A stretch of DNA of 64,000 nt from positions 260,318 through 324,317 of the forward strand of contig CAYFMN010000001.1 of the NCBI GenBank assembly GCA_964344185.1. Direction: 5' to 3'. The notes below the pieces were generated by a model. That model saw only the letters and a list, made by a program, of their open reading frames with translations, did no database searches and had not been told where the DNA came from. Numbering within the stretch: position 1 is the stretch's first letter; each line of letters opens with the position of its first letter. This document shows positions 26,073 through 34,690 of the stretch, piece after piece. The stretch comes from JAJDAT01 sp964344185 (GTDB taxonomy: Bacteria > Nitrospinota > Nitrospinia > Nitrospinales > JAJDAT01). The translations under genes and the position numbers were made by a program.

Positions 26073-27101
26073 TTAATCTTCGCCGTTCCTTTTTTCAATC
26101 TCAGCAAGGCGTTTTTCAAGTTCTTTAATTTTATGCGCGTAGTTGGTTAATTTGGGTAGATGACTTACATAGCGCGTCCATGTACGAGCGGGAACAGCAG
26201 GGGAACCGGCATAAGTTTCTCCAGATTCTATATTTCTGAATGTTCCAGATTGAGCCGCAAGGGTTACTTTGTCTCCTAAAGTTACGTGATCGGCTAAACC
26301 TACCTGACCGGCTAGTACATTGTATTTCCCAAGAGTACAGCTTCCCGCGATACCAACTTGAGAAACAATTATGGAATGTTCTCCGATAGTACAGTTGTGA
26401 GCGATTTGAACTAAATTATCAATCTTGGTTCCTTCCTTAATTGTAGTGACGCCCATACTGGCCCTATCAATGCAAGCGTTAGCTCCAACTTCTACGCGGT
26501 CTTCGATAACAACATTGCCAATTTGGTTTATTTTGAAATGCTTTCCTTGTTCGTCAAGAATGTAGCCAAAACCGTCCGCGCCAATAACGGCTCCGGCATG
26601 GATGATCACTTCGTTTCCTAATTTGGTTTGTCGGTATAAAGTTGCGTTTGGAAAAATAATGCAGGATTCTCCAATTTCACAATCTGGACCGATTGCAACG
26701 CCTGAATGGATAATGGACTTTTTACCAATTTTTGCGCCGTCTCCGATAGCGGCAAAAGGGCCAATATATGCGCTTTCGTCAATTTGTGCATTTTTCCCGA
26801 TAGAGGCTTGGGAATCTATTCCGGGCATTGGAGATGGTTCTGGGCAAAATTTTGCCAAGGTTTTGGCAAAGGCTAGCTTGGGGTTAGCCGTTATGATTTG
26901 TGTTTTATCTGTTTCGATCTTTTGAGTAGTCAAAATCGCCGAGGCGGAAGAGTTTTTTGCGGCTTCTTCGTATTTTTTGTTATCTAGAAAAATGATATCG
27001 CCGCTTTTGGCGCTTTGTAGCGTTCCCAGGCCCGTAATTTCTAAAGCTTCGTCGCCGACGATTTGGCCGCCTACCATTTGGGCGATTTGTTGTATTTTCA
27101 T
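26073..27101 (-). CDS. lpxD: UDP-3-O-acylglucosamine N-acyltransferase
   Basis: 342 residues, full length. The N-terminal uridine-binding part (GGQIVGDEALEITGLGTLQSA) leads into a left-handed beta-helix of hexapeptide repeats (IGPFAAIGDGAKIG..., CIIFPNATLY..., GAVIGADGFGYI, VEVGANACIDRASMG). The catalytic histidine is in VQIAHNCTIGEHSII. The C-terminal coiled helix (HKIKELEKRLAEIEKR) matches LpxD. It adds the second acyl chain to UDP-3-O-acylglucosamine in lipid A synthesis. The usual neighbours fabZ, lpxA and lpxB are absent, so this gene has been separated from the standard cluster. Confidence 0.96.
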   Translation of the reverse strand: MKIQQIAQMVGGQIVGDEALEITGLGTLQSAKSGDIIFLDNKKYEEAAKNSSASAILTTQKIETDKTQIITANPKLAFAKTLAKFCPEPSPMPGIDSQASIGKNAQIDESAYIGPFAAIGDGAKIGKKSIIHSGVAIGPDCEIGESCIIFPNATLYRQTKLGNEVIIHAGAVIGADGFGYILDEQGKHFKINQIGNVVIEDRVEVGANACIDRASMGVTTIKEGTKIDNLVQIAHNCTIGEHSIIVSQVGIAGSCTLGKYNVLAGQVGLADHVTLGDKVTLAAQSGTFRNIESGETYAGSPAVPARTWTRYVSHLPKLTNYAHKIKELEKRLAEIEKRNGED

Positions 27102-27190
27102 AATGATTCCTAAAATTGATAAATATTAAAAATTGGACGCTTTAAAAAAACTTTGAATTTGAAGCGGGGGAATAAGTTAGAAAAAAGCTT

Positions 27191-27853
27191 TTAGCGAGCG
27201 CAACGAAAGCCAACATCAACCATTCGTATTTCCGGTTCGCTCGCCGATCTGCCTTCTACTCCCAGGTCAATAGCGGAAATAAAAGTAGAGCCGCCGCGTA
27301 GGACACGAGCGGATACTCCTTCTTCATAAAAACTTGAAGTCCATTCCCATACGTTGCCCATCATATCGTAACATCCATAGGGACTTTGGCCGTTGGAATA
27401 TTTTGAAACTGGAGTGGTTTGCGCAATTCCAGATTCGGCGGAGTTACATTTTTCTTCTTCAAATTCGTTTCCCCACGGGTACATTTGCCAGTTGGTTCCT
27501 CGAGCCGCTTTTTCCCATTCCTGTTCATTGGGCAAACGTTTTCCCTCCCATTTTGCAAAGGCTTGTGCCTCATACCAATTAACTCCGACAACGGGAAGTT
27601 CTGGAGAGTTCCATTTAGGATCTTTCCAAAAATCAGGTTCGGTAACCCCTAATCTTTCTTTCCATAGCCATCCTTCTTCCGACCAAAAAGTTTGATTGGA
27701 ATATCCTCCCGATTTTATAAACTCTGCGAAACGTCGGTTAGTTGTTAGAAAAGAGTCGATTTCAAAATCGTGATCTAAATTAATTGTGGTTGGAGATTCG
27801 CCAAATACAAAGGGACCTTTGGGAATGGTAGCCATCAAAACGTTATTGTTCAT
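27191..27853 (-). CDS. Short SUMF1/FGE-fold protein lacking the catalytic cysteines
   Basis: 220 residues without a signal peptide. The FGE-like fold is reduced: IPKGPFVFGESP, VVGVNWYEAQAFAKWEGKRLPNEQEWEKAARG, MYPWGNEFEEEKCNSAESG, YGCYDMMGNVWEWTSSFY and RVLRGGSTFISAIDLGVEGRS. The two cysteines that define formylglycine enzymes are missing from the last block (Phe/Ile and Leu/Gly occur instead). A role as a sulfatase activator is therefore unlikely. It starts 7 bp after the stop of the 365-residue unknown protein and both are probably made from the same transcript, suggesting a shared function. Confidence 0.85.
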   Translation of the reverse strand: MNNNVLMATIPKGPFVFGESPTTINLDHDFEIDSFLTTNRRFAEFIKSGGYSNQTFWSEEGWLWKERLGVTEPDFWKDPKWNSPELPVVGVNWYEAQAFAKWEGKRLPNEQEWEKAARGTNWQMYPWGNEFEEEKCNSAESGIAQTTPVSKYSNGQSPYGCYDMMGNVWEWTSSFYEEGVSARVLRGGSTFISAIDLGVEGRSASEPEIRMVDVGFRCAR

Positions 27854-27859
27854 AAACGC

Positions 27860-28957
27860 TTAGAAAAAACCCGAAGAAAACTTTGGTTTTTTAAATTCTT
27901 TATCTTCTATGTATAAAAACATCACAGACATAACCGTTTGGTTCTCGCCTGAAAGGTTATTATAAACTGTGATTAGATCGTATTGGTGGTATTGGTATAG
28001 AGGAATCCCTTTTTTGTCAGAATAAGAATTAACCTGGGTCAAGCCTATGCCTTCGCTTCTATTTTTAGCAAGGATCTTTAAAACGGATTTATTTTCGGTT
28101 CGATCCCAAAGTTCTACCGATTCTGCAAATGGATGTAAGTGGGCTGCCGCATAGTGAAGAGTTGTGTCGTATGGAAGCCGCATGAATTGAGTAACTAAAG
28201 ACCGATATTCATGTTTTCCTGGCGGAACGACCCAATGAGCTGAAAATTTTCTTCCAAAATGATCCTTAACATAATGTTCGGAGAAATTTACCGCTTCGCC
28301 TTTATCAGATCCATGTCCATGTATTTTGGGATCGGGAGTTCCAATATCAAAAACTCCATCTTTGCCATCCACTAGAACTAAACCTGTGGCGGCGCTCATG
28401 GTTAAAGGTTGAATTGGTTTTTTCAAATCTTTATCTCGAATATATTGAATTGAGCTTTTGACTCTAACTTTGATGTTTGGATTTTCAATATTATGGTTAA
28501 GAGCTTGAGTATTTAAAGTCAAAGGTTTGCTTGAAACAATTGGAACCCCATAACCATCAGGAAAGTTAACGTCTAATCTTCCTTGAGAAAGCGTGAATAA
28601 TCTGGGACTTGGATATTGCTTCCAACCAAACAATAATTTATGTTTTTTTACTTCGTAATCCAAGTTGCTATGGCACATAAAGTCGGGAGGCATCGGAGTC
28701 TTTTTTTCAGCGTCGACAATTTCCGCTTGATAACCGGTGATCCATAACAATTCTTGTTTCTCGGGATTTTCTAAATATACTTTTTCAGTTTTATAGGGAC
28801 CCATCATCGATTTGAATTTTTTATCGATTTTATATGGGGGAGAAAAAAAAGATTGGAGCCGAACAATATCTCCGCTGGCAGGTTGATCTTTTGGAATCAA
28901 ATTGAAAACTATTCCAGCAATGGAAATTATCGCTAGTACAAAAAAATATTTTTTCAT
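27860..28957 (-). CDS. Exported protein of unknown function with His-rich putative metal site
   Basis: 365 residues with an N-terminal signal or anchor (MKKYFFVLAIISIAGIVFNL). I do not recognise the family with confidence. Histidine clusters stand out: PDFMCHSNLDY, KIHGHGSDKGE, NFSEHYVKDHFG and, most notably, LHYAAAHLHPFAESVELWDR near residue 275, where the HLH beside predicted beta strands recalls the copper sites of the PHM/ascorbate-dependent monooxygenase fold. Other PHM ligands are not all assignable, so this is only a hint. It heads the minus-strand run that continues to the SUMF1-fold gene, lpxD, LRR and accA. Confidence 0.6.
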   Translation of the reverse strand: MKKYFFVLAIISIAGIVFNLIPKDQPASGDIVRLQSFFSPPYKIDKKFKSMMGPYKTEKVYLENPEKQELLWITGYQAEIVDAEKKTPMPPDFMCHSNLDYEVKKHKLLFGWKQYPSPRLFTLSQGRLDVNFPDGYGVPIVSSKPLTLNTQALNHNIENPNIKVRVKSSIQYIRDKDLKKPIQPLTMSAATGLVLVDGKDGVFDIGTPDPKIHGHGSDKGEAVNFSEHYVKDHFGRKFSAHWVVPPGKHEYRSLVTQFMRLPYDTTLHYAAAHLHPFAESVELWDRTENKSVLKILAKNRSEGIGLTQVNSYSDKKGIPLYQYHQYDLITVYNNLSGENQTVMSVMFLYIEDKEFKKPKFSSGFF

Positions 28958-29325
28958 TTCTTAAGCTAAAAATTGGAAAAGTTAAAAGTGATTATTAATC
29001 TTAGAGTTTGGGGAACTAAAGGTCAATATTCAATACCTTTTACTATATATAATGAATCTTATTGTGAGGATAAGATTTATAAGACTAAAGCTAAGATTAT
29101 GAAATTTAAAATACTTAGATATTTCGTTCTTCCTAACTTATAGGTGATGGGTAGAAAACGAAAATTGATTAAAAAGAATTGAGTCCGCTCTGAAAATTAA
29201 AACGTGAATTTGATTAAATTTATTAAAATTTAACCTTGTGCCCTTTTTTATTTAAGTTTAATGTCCGATTAGGAATTTTCCCATCACTTCCTTTATATAT
29301 CCTACTGAAAATAAAAGATTTTCTT
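28958..29325. other. AT-rich divergent intergenic region, no gene seen
   Basis: The gap between the exported His-rich protein and the porin is nearly 500 bp. This part is very AT-rich with no open frame of note. A TATAAT at 29048-29053 lacks a convincing -35. The useful signals are all at its right end (the heptamer repeats listed separately). Confidence 0.5.
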
Positions 29326-29354
29326 TCTAACACAATCCTAATAGTTATCTAATC
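29326..29354 (+). promoter_or_regulatory. Candidate Pho box: three heptamers at 11-bp spacing upstream of the porin
   Basis: TCTAACA (29326), CCTAATA (29337) and TCTAATC (29348) start exactly 11 bp apart, one helical turn, the geometry of PhoB sites. TACAAT at 29359-29364, the next register, could be the -10. The first heptamer is identical to both heptamers upstream of pstS. It lies about 100 bp before the porin ATG. Assignment to PhoB is inference from spacing, gene context and shared sequence. Confidence 0.6.
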
Positions 29355-29450
29355 TAAGTACAATAAGGTACCCCTAAATTATGCGCACTAATATTTGCCA
29401 GAAGATTGTCACGTTTGTTTTTTAGCTCAATTTACTTTTCGAGGAGAATT

Positions 29451-30803
29451 ATGGACACGTTAATTAAGAGGCTGAGCCAAGCAGTAGCGGTTTTTGTTGT
29501 AGCGGGGCTCATGGGGGGAACGTCGGTTTGGGCTATGTCTGAAACCGAATTGCGCTTGCGGGCTATGGAAGAAAAATTAGAGGCGATGTCTGCCAAACAT
29601 GGCGGCGAAGCTCCTAAGGAAGCATATAATAGCCACGGCGTTAAAAAACAAGATAATATTAAGGTTGGATATTCCAGGAAGGGATTTGGTTTTAAAACTT
29701 CCGATGGTTTGTTCTCAACTAATCTTCAATGGCGCGCTCAAATGAGGTTCGCTAACCCCGGAGATGGCGACCCCAGATCAGAGTCAAATTTTAATGCCGA
29801 TGAAACGAATAATTTCGAACTCAGACGGGTTCGGATGAAAATTGGCGGCCATGGTTATAAGAAGTACATCAAATATTATTTTGAAGTGGATCTGCAACCA
29901 TCCCGATCTGTTGACGATTCTTCCACCGATTCCGCTACCAGAGTAATTGACTGGAGAATTGCCGTTCAACCTTGGGATGAATTTGGTTTTGAAGTTGGTC
30001 AAAGAAAAATTCAATACAACAGGGAACGGGTTGACTCCTCTGGACGTCAACAATTTGTTGAACGGTCGATTGTTAACCGAATTTTCACTATTGACCGTCA
30101 AGTGGGCGTAACTTTTAGAGGTCGTTTCAACAAGGGCACCATGGCAGATTTCAGATACTACGCTGGTGTTTATAATGGCGAAGGTCGTTCTGTTGATAAT
30201 GCAGATAGAGATATGATGTGGATGGGAAGAATTCAATGGAACATGTTTGGTCGCGATTTAAAATGGAGACAATCCGACGTTAAATACCATAAAAAGCCAA
30301 CTGGTAGTTTATCCTTTTCGGCGGCTACCCATCGTGGCGTATGTACGAGATGGAGTTCTTCCGGTTGTGGATCTTTGTCTGGATATTCTACTTCCAATCA
30401 ACATAAAATTGATCAATGGGCGCAAGGAGCAGCTTTTAAATATAGAGGTTTTTCTTTCCAACAAGAATATCATGAGAAAGACGTTGAAGTTAACGGATCG
30501 GGAGTTACGCAAGAGTTAGATGGTATGTATGCTCAAGCGGGATACTTTTTCCACGATTTAGTTCCGGCTATTCCTGAAGGCCTTGAGTTAGCTTTCCGTT
30601 ATGCTTATGTTGACGAGCCTGATAGCAACAATCTTCTTTTGACCAGCGAAAGAGATGAATATACCTTGGCTTTAAACTACTTTATAGCGGGTCATAATAA
30701 TAAAATCACTTTAGATTCTTCGATTTTAACTTTGGATGACGCTTCTTCTGGAGCAGATTTGGAAGAGTTTAGAGTTAGATTGCAATGGGATATTTCTTTC
30801 TAA
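29451..30803 (+). CDS. Phosphate-selective porin O/P family outer-membrane channel
   Basis: About 450 residues from ATG 29451, chosen over the upstream frame because GAGGAG lies 5 bases before it and a signal peptide follows (IKRLSQAVAVFVVAGLMGGTSVWA). The mature N-terminus has a short coiled coil (ETELRLRAMEEKLEAMSAK), then repeated beta strands of OprO/OprP type (FELRRVRMKIGGHGYKKYIKYYFEVD, FGFEVGQRKIQYNRERV...) and a C-terminal aromatic end (RVRLQWDISF), as in outer-membrane barrels. The family forms trimeric anion channels. Location beside phoBR-pst and the heptamer repeats upstream fit induction under phosphate limitation. Specificity for phosphate cannot be proved from sequence. Confidence 0.88.
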   Translation: MDTLIKRLSQAVAVFVVAGLMGGTSVWAMSETELRLRAMEEKLEAMSAKHGGEAPKEAYNSHGVKKQDNIKVGYSRKGFGFKTSDGLFSTNLQWRAQMRFANPGDGDPRSESNFNADETNNFELRRVRMKIGGHGYKKYIKYYFEVDLQPSRSVDDSSTDSATRVIDWRIAVQPWDEFGFEVGQRKIQYNRERVDSSGRQQFVERSIVNRIFTIDRQVGVTFRGRFNKGTMADFRYYAGVYNGEGRSVDNADRDMMWMGRIQWNMFGRDLKWRQSDVKYHKKPTGSLSFSAATHRGVCTRWSSSGCGSLSGYSTSNQHKIDQWAQGAAFKYRGFSFQQEYHEKDVEVNGSGVTQELDGMYAQAGYFFHDLVPAIPEGLELAFRYAYVDEPDSNNLLLTSERDEYTLALNYFIAGHNNKITLDSSILTLDDASSGADLEEFRVRLQWDISF

Positions 30804-30862
30804 ATTAAAGTTTAGGAAGATTAAGAAATCCTTCAGGTCGTATAGGGCGACCTCCTCCAAGA

Positions 30863-30898
30863 ATCCCGTTAGGCCATTAGGCCTAACGGGATTTTTTT
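30863..30898 (+). terminator. Rho-independent terminator after the porin
   Basis: ATCCCGTTAGGC (30863-30874) is the exact inverse of GCCTAACGGGAT (30881-30892) around a 6-base loop, followed by a run of T. A 12-bp stem makes this a strong plus-strand terminator for the monocistronic porin mRNA. Confidence 0.95.
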
Positions 30899-30909
30899 AA
30901 TGAGATTAA

Positions 30910-31707
30910 CTAAAAGAACTGGTCTATGATTTTTCCGCTGGAAGATGGGCTGTTGGGTTCAAATCTCTTAATCAACCGCCCATTACTATTGTTTTCTTGA
31001 CCGAAGTTTGCTTCATTTCCCAATGAGGTTTCACCTTTTGTTTCTGCGTTTTCTATTGAGACTGTTGATGAAGAATTTTCAGAAGCGCCAGAAGTTTCTT
31101 CAAACTTTTCTTGAGTTTCTTCTCGTCGTTCTTTGGTCAATTCTTGGCGTGCGCGATTTTCAATTACTCTGGCCTGGGCGGCGACTCTTTGATCTTGACT
31201 GGATGGTTCCGCTGGAGCTAAAGCGGCTCTGCGAATAGTTTGAGCTTTACGAATAGTCGCTTCGGGATCGTTAGGGACTTCAGAAGTGTCAATTTGAACT
31301 TCTCCGCCAATGGCATATCTTTTCCCATCGGGGCCGGTCTGATAAGTATATGTTGGTCCGCCGGTTGCGTATGCTCCAGCTGCCGCTTTGTGGGCATTTT
31401 CATGAGCTCTAACTTCTCTGTCGCGATTCCTTAGTTCCTCTACTATCTTTTTTTCTTCGTCGCTTAGTTCTTTTTGAAAATTATTTTTGACTGCTCCGGG
31501 TTTTGTGGTGTCTTCTTCTCCTTCTTCGGTTTCTTTTAGCGCGTCTCTCCCTTCTTCACTAATTTTGATTGTTTCTTCGGTAAGCGCTTGTTGAAGACCT
31601 TTTTTCTCTCGAAGCTTTTCAAGCTCTTCTTTTTCGCAATCTTCGCATTTACCGGCTGGGAGCGAGGCAGCGGCAAATATTTTTAATCCGGAACCGTGAA
31701 TTTCCAT
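30910..31707 (-). CDS. SprA-related putative metalloprotease (CJM1_0395-type)
   Basis: 265 residues. The central block EELRNRDREVRAHENAHKAAAGAYATGGPTYTYQTGPDGKRYAIGGEVQID is the signature of the SprA-related/CJM1_0395 family, with a zincin-like HENAH at residues 102-106. Flanking regions are low-complexity and acidic (Glu/Lys-rich N-terminal part; Glu/Ser/Asn-rich C-terminal part). No signal peptide is evident. Many homologues lie near flagellar or surface genes; catalysis is unproved. Here it sits on the opposite strand between the porin and phoB, its stop just past the porin terminator. Its promoter region is shared with phoB. Confidence 0.85.
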   Translation of the reverse strand: MEIHGSGLKIFAAASLPAGKCEDCEKEELEKLREKKGLQQALTEETIKISEEGRDALKETEEGEEDTTKPGAVKNNFQKELSDEEKKIVEELRNRDREVRAHENAHKAAAGAYATGGPTYTYQTGPDGKRYAIGGEVQIDTSEVPNDPEATIRKAQTIRRAALAPAEPSSQDQRVAAQARVIENRARQELTKERREETQEKFEETSGASENSSSTVSIENAETKGETSLGNEANFGQENNSNGRLIKRFEPNSPSSSGKIIDQFF

Positions 31708-31998
31708 GCAATTAAACTTTAATTCTAAAAACTAGGAATAAGGGTGGATCACAGCGCTGATTTGGGATAAAAATTTCCTGATTTCGTATCGGATAAAAAC
31801 AGGTAAACTTGATAGGTGAGAAAAATTTTTGGAAAATGTTAGTATAGGGAATAGAAAACTATTGAAAATCTAATACTCTAATTCGAGGCAAACTTATAAA
31901 ATGGTGTTCAAGGATTTTAATGAAAATTTCATTAGATTGCTGAAAATAAGATTTTTCGCATTAATTAATGATTACTAATTTTTAAGAGGTTTTTGAGC

Positions 31999-32679
31999 GT
32001 GCCGAATGAACGGATTTTGATTGTCGAAGACGAAGAAGCTATTAGAGAATTAATTCAATACAATTTAGAAAGAGAAGGTTTTCGTTTCTCATCGGTGGGA
32101 ACTGGAGAAGAAGCGATACAATTGGCTAAATCTGACCAACCGGATTTAATGCTTTTGGATTTGATGTTGCCTGGCGTGGATGGGCTTGAAGTTTGTCGAG
32201 CGGTGAAGAGAGAATCGGAAGATATTCCAATAATTATGCTTACCGCTAAAGATGATGAATCGGATATTGTTACGGGATTAGAATTAGGCGCAGACGATTA
32301 CATTACAAAGCCTTTTAGCCCCAAGGTATTGGTTTCCAGAATAAAAACCGTTTTAAGGCGAAAAAAAACGGCTCCGTCTCCAGATGTTTCTGTATTGGAT
32401 TTTAAAGACTTGCAAATTTTCCCAGCTCGACGAGAAGTATTTGTAAATGGCGAATCGGCTGATTTAACTTTTACCGAGTTTGGAATTTTAAAATTTTTAG
32501 CCGAAAGGCCAGGTTGGGTTTTTACAAGAAGTCAAATTGTGGACGCCGTTCGAGGCGATAACTACGCGGTTACGGATAGATCGGTGGATTTCCAGATTGT
32601 TGGTTTGAGAAAAAAGCTGGGTTCATGTTCTAGCTATATTCAAACTGTGCGCGGCGTAGGTTATAAATTTAATGAATAG
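31999..32679 (+). CDS. phoB: Phosphate regulon response regulator PhoB
   Basis: About 227 residues. GTG 31999 is preferred to TTG 31993 because AAGAGG lies at a better distance. The receiver has the acidic pocket VEDEEA, phosphoacceptor Asp54 in LLDLMLPG, conserved Thr in IMLTAKDDE and Lys in YITKPFSP. The C-terminal winged helix is of OmpR/PhoB type (LTFTEFGILKFLAERPGWVFTRSQI, VDFQIVGLRKKLG, IQTVRGVGYKF). Adjacency to phoR and the pst operon supports PhoB rather than another OmpR-family regulator. It would bind the TCTAACA-type repeats upstream of the porin and pstS. Confidence 0.93.
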   Translation: MPNERILIVEDEEAIRELIQYNLEREGFRFSSVGTGEEAIQLAKSDQPDLMLLDLMLPGVDGLEVCRAVKRESEDIPIIMLTAKDDESDIVTGLELGADDYITKPFSPKVLVSRIKTVLRRKKTAPSPDVSVLDFKDLQIFPARREVFVNGESADLTFTEFGILKFLAERPGWVFTRSQIVDAVRGDNYAVTDRSVDFQIVGLRKKLGSCSSYIQTVRGVGYKFNE

Positions 32680-32712
32680 TTAAAGATGTATGTTCTATAA
32701 ATTGACGTTTTA

Positions 32713-32784
32713 ATGAATTATTTGATACCCTTTTATTTTATCCTCTTTATTGGGTCCTTTGTGGGCTACACATTTATTTTATAA
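32713..32784 (+). CDS. Possible 23-residue single-span membrane peptide between phoB and phoR
   Basis: An ATG frame encodes MNYLIPFYFILFIGSFVGYT plus three residues and ends six bases before the phoR ATG. It is almost wholly hydrophobic, like known one-helix modulators of sensor kinases. There is no good Shine-Dalgarno (GACGTTTTA precedes it), and in T-rich DNA such frames occur by chance, so confidence is low. Confidence 0.25.
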   Translation: MNYLIPFYFILFIGSFVGYTFIL

Positions 32785-32790
32785 CTATCT

Positions 32791-34560
32791 ATGTTCGCTA
32801 AAAGGCTTTTTGGGCAAATTTATTTTGCTTGCCTCTTGGCGGCTTTCATTGCCTTGGCCGCTGGGGCTTGGTATAGAGCGGATACTCTAAGGGAAAAGTT
32901 CATTTCTGGAGTTAAAGCGGATTTAAAGACCAGGGCCGATTTAGTCGCTATATCTGCAAGATCTTTATTTTTAAAAAGTAAAAGTAAGTTGCCAAAGGTT
33001 TCCTGTCCTTCCCTCGCCAAATTTGAGCCAGCAAAAGTTACTTTAGTTGAACCTTCGGGAAAAGTAATTTGTGATTCCGCAGAAGATCCTACGAGGTTAG
33101 ATAACCATTCCAATAGACCCGAGATTCAAGAAGCTTTTTTGGGAAAAGTTGGGTTTTCTCTTCGAAGAGATAAATTAGGCGGTGAAGTTAAATTGTTTGT
33201 GGCTACTCCAGTTTTTGAAAAAGATCAAGTTATCGGAGTTGCGCGTTTAGCTGTTCCAGGCGGTTTTATTGAATTAGCCGAAAAAGAAGCGTTAAAGGGT
33301 TTTCTATTTACCGGTTTTTTTGTATTTGTTTTTTCAGGGGGTATCGCCCTTTTGGTTTCAAAGCGAATCAATAGGCCTTTGGCTGAGATACAAAACGCGG
33401 CGACTCAATTTGCCAATCAATTTTTAAAAAATAAATTCAAACAAGGAGATTCTATTGAAGTTGATCAGGTTGCCGACACCTTGAATAAGATGGCTAGACA
33501 ATTGAACGATCAAATAAACGTAATTACCGCAGAAAAGAATGAAAAAGAAGCTATTCTTTCCAGTATGTCGGAAGGGGTGATAGCCGTAAATACTCAAGAG
33601 CAAATCATTGGAATGAATAAAGAAGCCTCGCGTATTTTTGGCGTTCGTATTGAAGATTGTCGTGGAAAATTTTTACACGAATCCATTCGCAATGCGCCGT
33701 TGCAAGAGTTTACAACCAAAGCTTTAAACAGCTCAGCGACTATAGACGGGGATTTTACCCTTAATTATGGAAGCGAACTGCATGTTAGAGCTTTGGGTAC
33801 GATACTTCGAGATTCGAAAGAAAACTCTATTGGAGCGCTTGTGGTTTTAAACGATGTTACTCGGTTACGTCGTTTAGAAAATACCCGAAAAGATTTTGTC
33901 GCTAACGTTTCTCATGAGTTAAAGACTCCTATTACTTCTATAAAAGGTTTTGTTGAAACATTAAGGGAAGGAGCGGTGAACGATTCGGAAAACGCTCGCC
34001 GGTTTTTGAATATTATTTCCAAACAAACCGATCGTTTAAACGCTATTGTGGAAGATTTATTAGCTCTTTCGCGAATTGAGCAATACTCAAGTCAGTCTCA
34101 AATAGCTCTGGAGAATATGAATGTTTGCGAAGTGCTGAAGAATTCAGCGGATCAGTGTCTTACTGAGTTAGGAGATCAAAAAATTCCGGTAAATGTAGTT
34201 TGCGATCCAAATTTAAAAATAAAAGTAAACTCGCATTTACTGGAACAGGCGATCGTTAATTTAATTCAAAACGCCTTAAAGTATGGAAGAACCGAAAAAG
34301 GCGTAGAGGTTAGAGGCGGTGTTGAAAATGAAGAACCCTTTGTTTGCGTTCAAGATTGGGGTAGGGGTATCCCATCCGAACATCATGAAAGATTATTTGA
34401 ACGGTTTTACCGAGTAGATAAGTCTCGTAATCGAGATTCTGGCGGCACCGGGCTTGGACTGGCAATTGTCAAACATATTGCCCAAGCGCATGGCGGTCGG
34501 GTCGCTGTCAGGAGCTTTCCTAATAAAGGAAGCTCATTTTATATTTTCTTTCCTAATTAA
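32791..34560 (+). CDS. phoR: Phosphate regulon sensor histidine kinase PhoR
   Basis: 589 residues: a first membrane helix (residues about 8-30), a periplasmic sensor of about 140 residues with one Cys pair (KVSCPSLAK, VICDSAE), a second helix (GFLFTGFFVFVFSGGIALLV), HAMP-like linker, a PAS domain (IGMNKEASRIFGVR), HisKA with His375 in VANVSHELKTPITSIKGFVETL, and HATPase (NLIQNALKYG, DWGRGIPSEH, GGTGLGLAIVKHIAQAHGG). Unlike E. coli PhoR, which has almost no periplasmic loop, this one resembles the Gram-positive/delta type with a real extracytoplasmic domain. It phosphorylates PhoB under phosphate limitation; PstSCAB-PhoU normally restrains it. Confidence 0.92.
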   Translation: MFAKRLFGQIYFACLLAAFIALAAGAWYRADTLREKFISGVKADLKTRADLVAISARSLFLKSKSKLPKVSCPSLAKFEPAKVTLVEPSGKVICDSAEDPTRLDNHSNRPEIQEAFLGKVGFSLRRDKLGGEVKLFVATPVFEKDQVIGVARLAVPGGFIELAEKEALKGFLFTGFFVFVFSGGIALLVSKRINRPLAEIQNAATQFANQFLKNKFKQGDSIEVDQVADTLNKMARQLNDQINVITAEKNEKEAILSSMSEGVIAVNTQEQIIGMNKEASRIFGVRIEDCRGKFLHESIRNAPLQEFTTKALNSSATIDGDFTLNYGSELHVRALGTILRDSKENSIGALVVLNDVTRLRRLENTRKDFVANVSHELKTPITSIKGFVETLREGAVNDSENARRFLNIISKQTDRLNAIVEDLLALSRIEQYSSQSQIALENMNVCEVLKNSADQCLTELGDQKIPVNVVCDPNLKIKVNSHLLEQAIVNLIQNALKYGRTEKGVEVRGGVENEEPFVCVQDWGRGIPSEHHERLFERFYRVDKSRNRDSGGTGLGLAIVKHIAQAHGGRVAVRSFPNKGSSFYIFFPN

Positions 34561-34672
34561 TAAAATCTTCAGTCGAACAGGTGCGTTTGTAACTTATTTA
34601 TTTATAAGGGGTTATTCTGGCTGGAGGTATGAACTTGATTTCGTTAGGGTTCTATTAGGAATCAAATTCTAA

Positions 34673-34690
34673 TCTAACAGAAATCTAACA
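34673..34690 (+). promoter_or_regulatory. Candidate Pho box upstream of pstS
   Basis: Two identical heptamers TCTAACA (34673-34679 and 34684-34690) are separated by GAAA, giving an 11-bp period. TATATT at 34705-34710 is a plausible -10. A weaker set in the same period lies closer to pstS (CCAAATA 34748, TCTAACT 34759, CCTCATA 34770) and may be a second site. The motif matches the first heptamer upstream of the porin. Confidence 0.65.

Noticed and set aside
31869..31883. TCTAATA and TCTAATT upstream of phoB as a Pho box
   Set aside because: The two heptamers are 8 bp apart, not 11, and no third copy restores the helical period.
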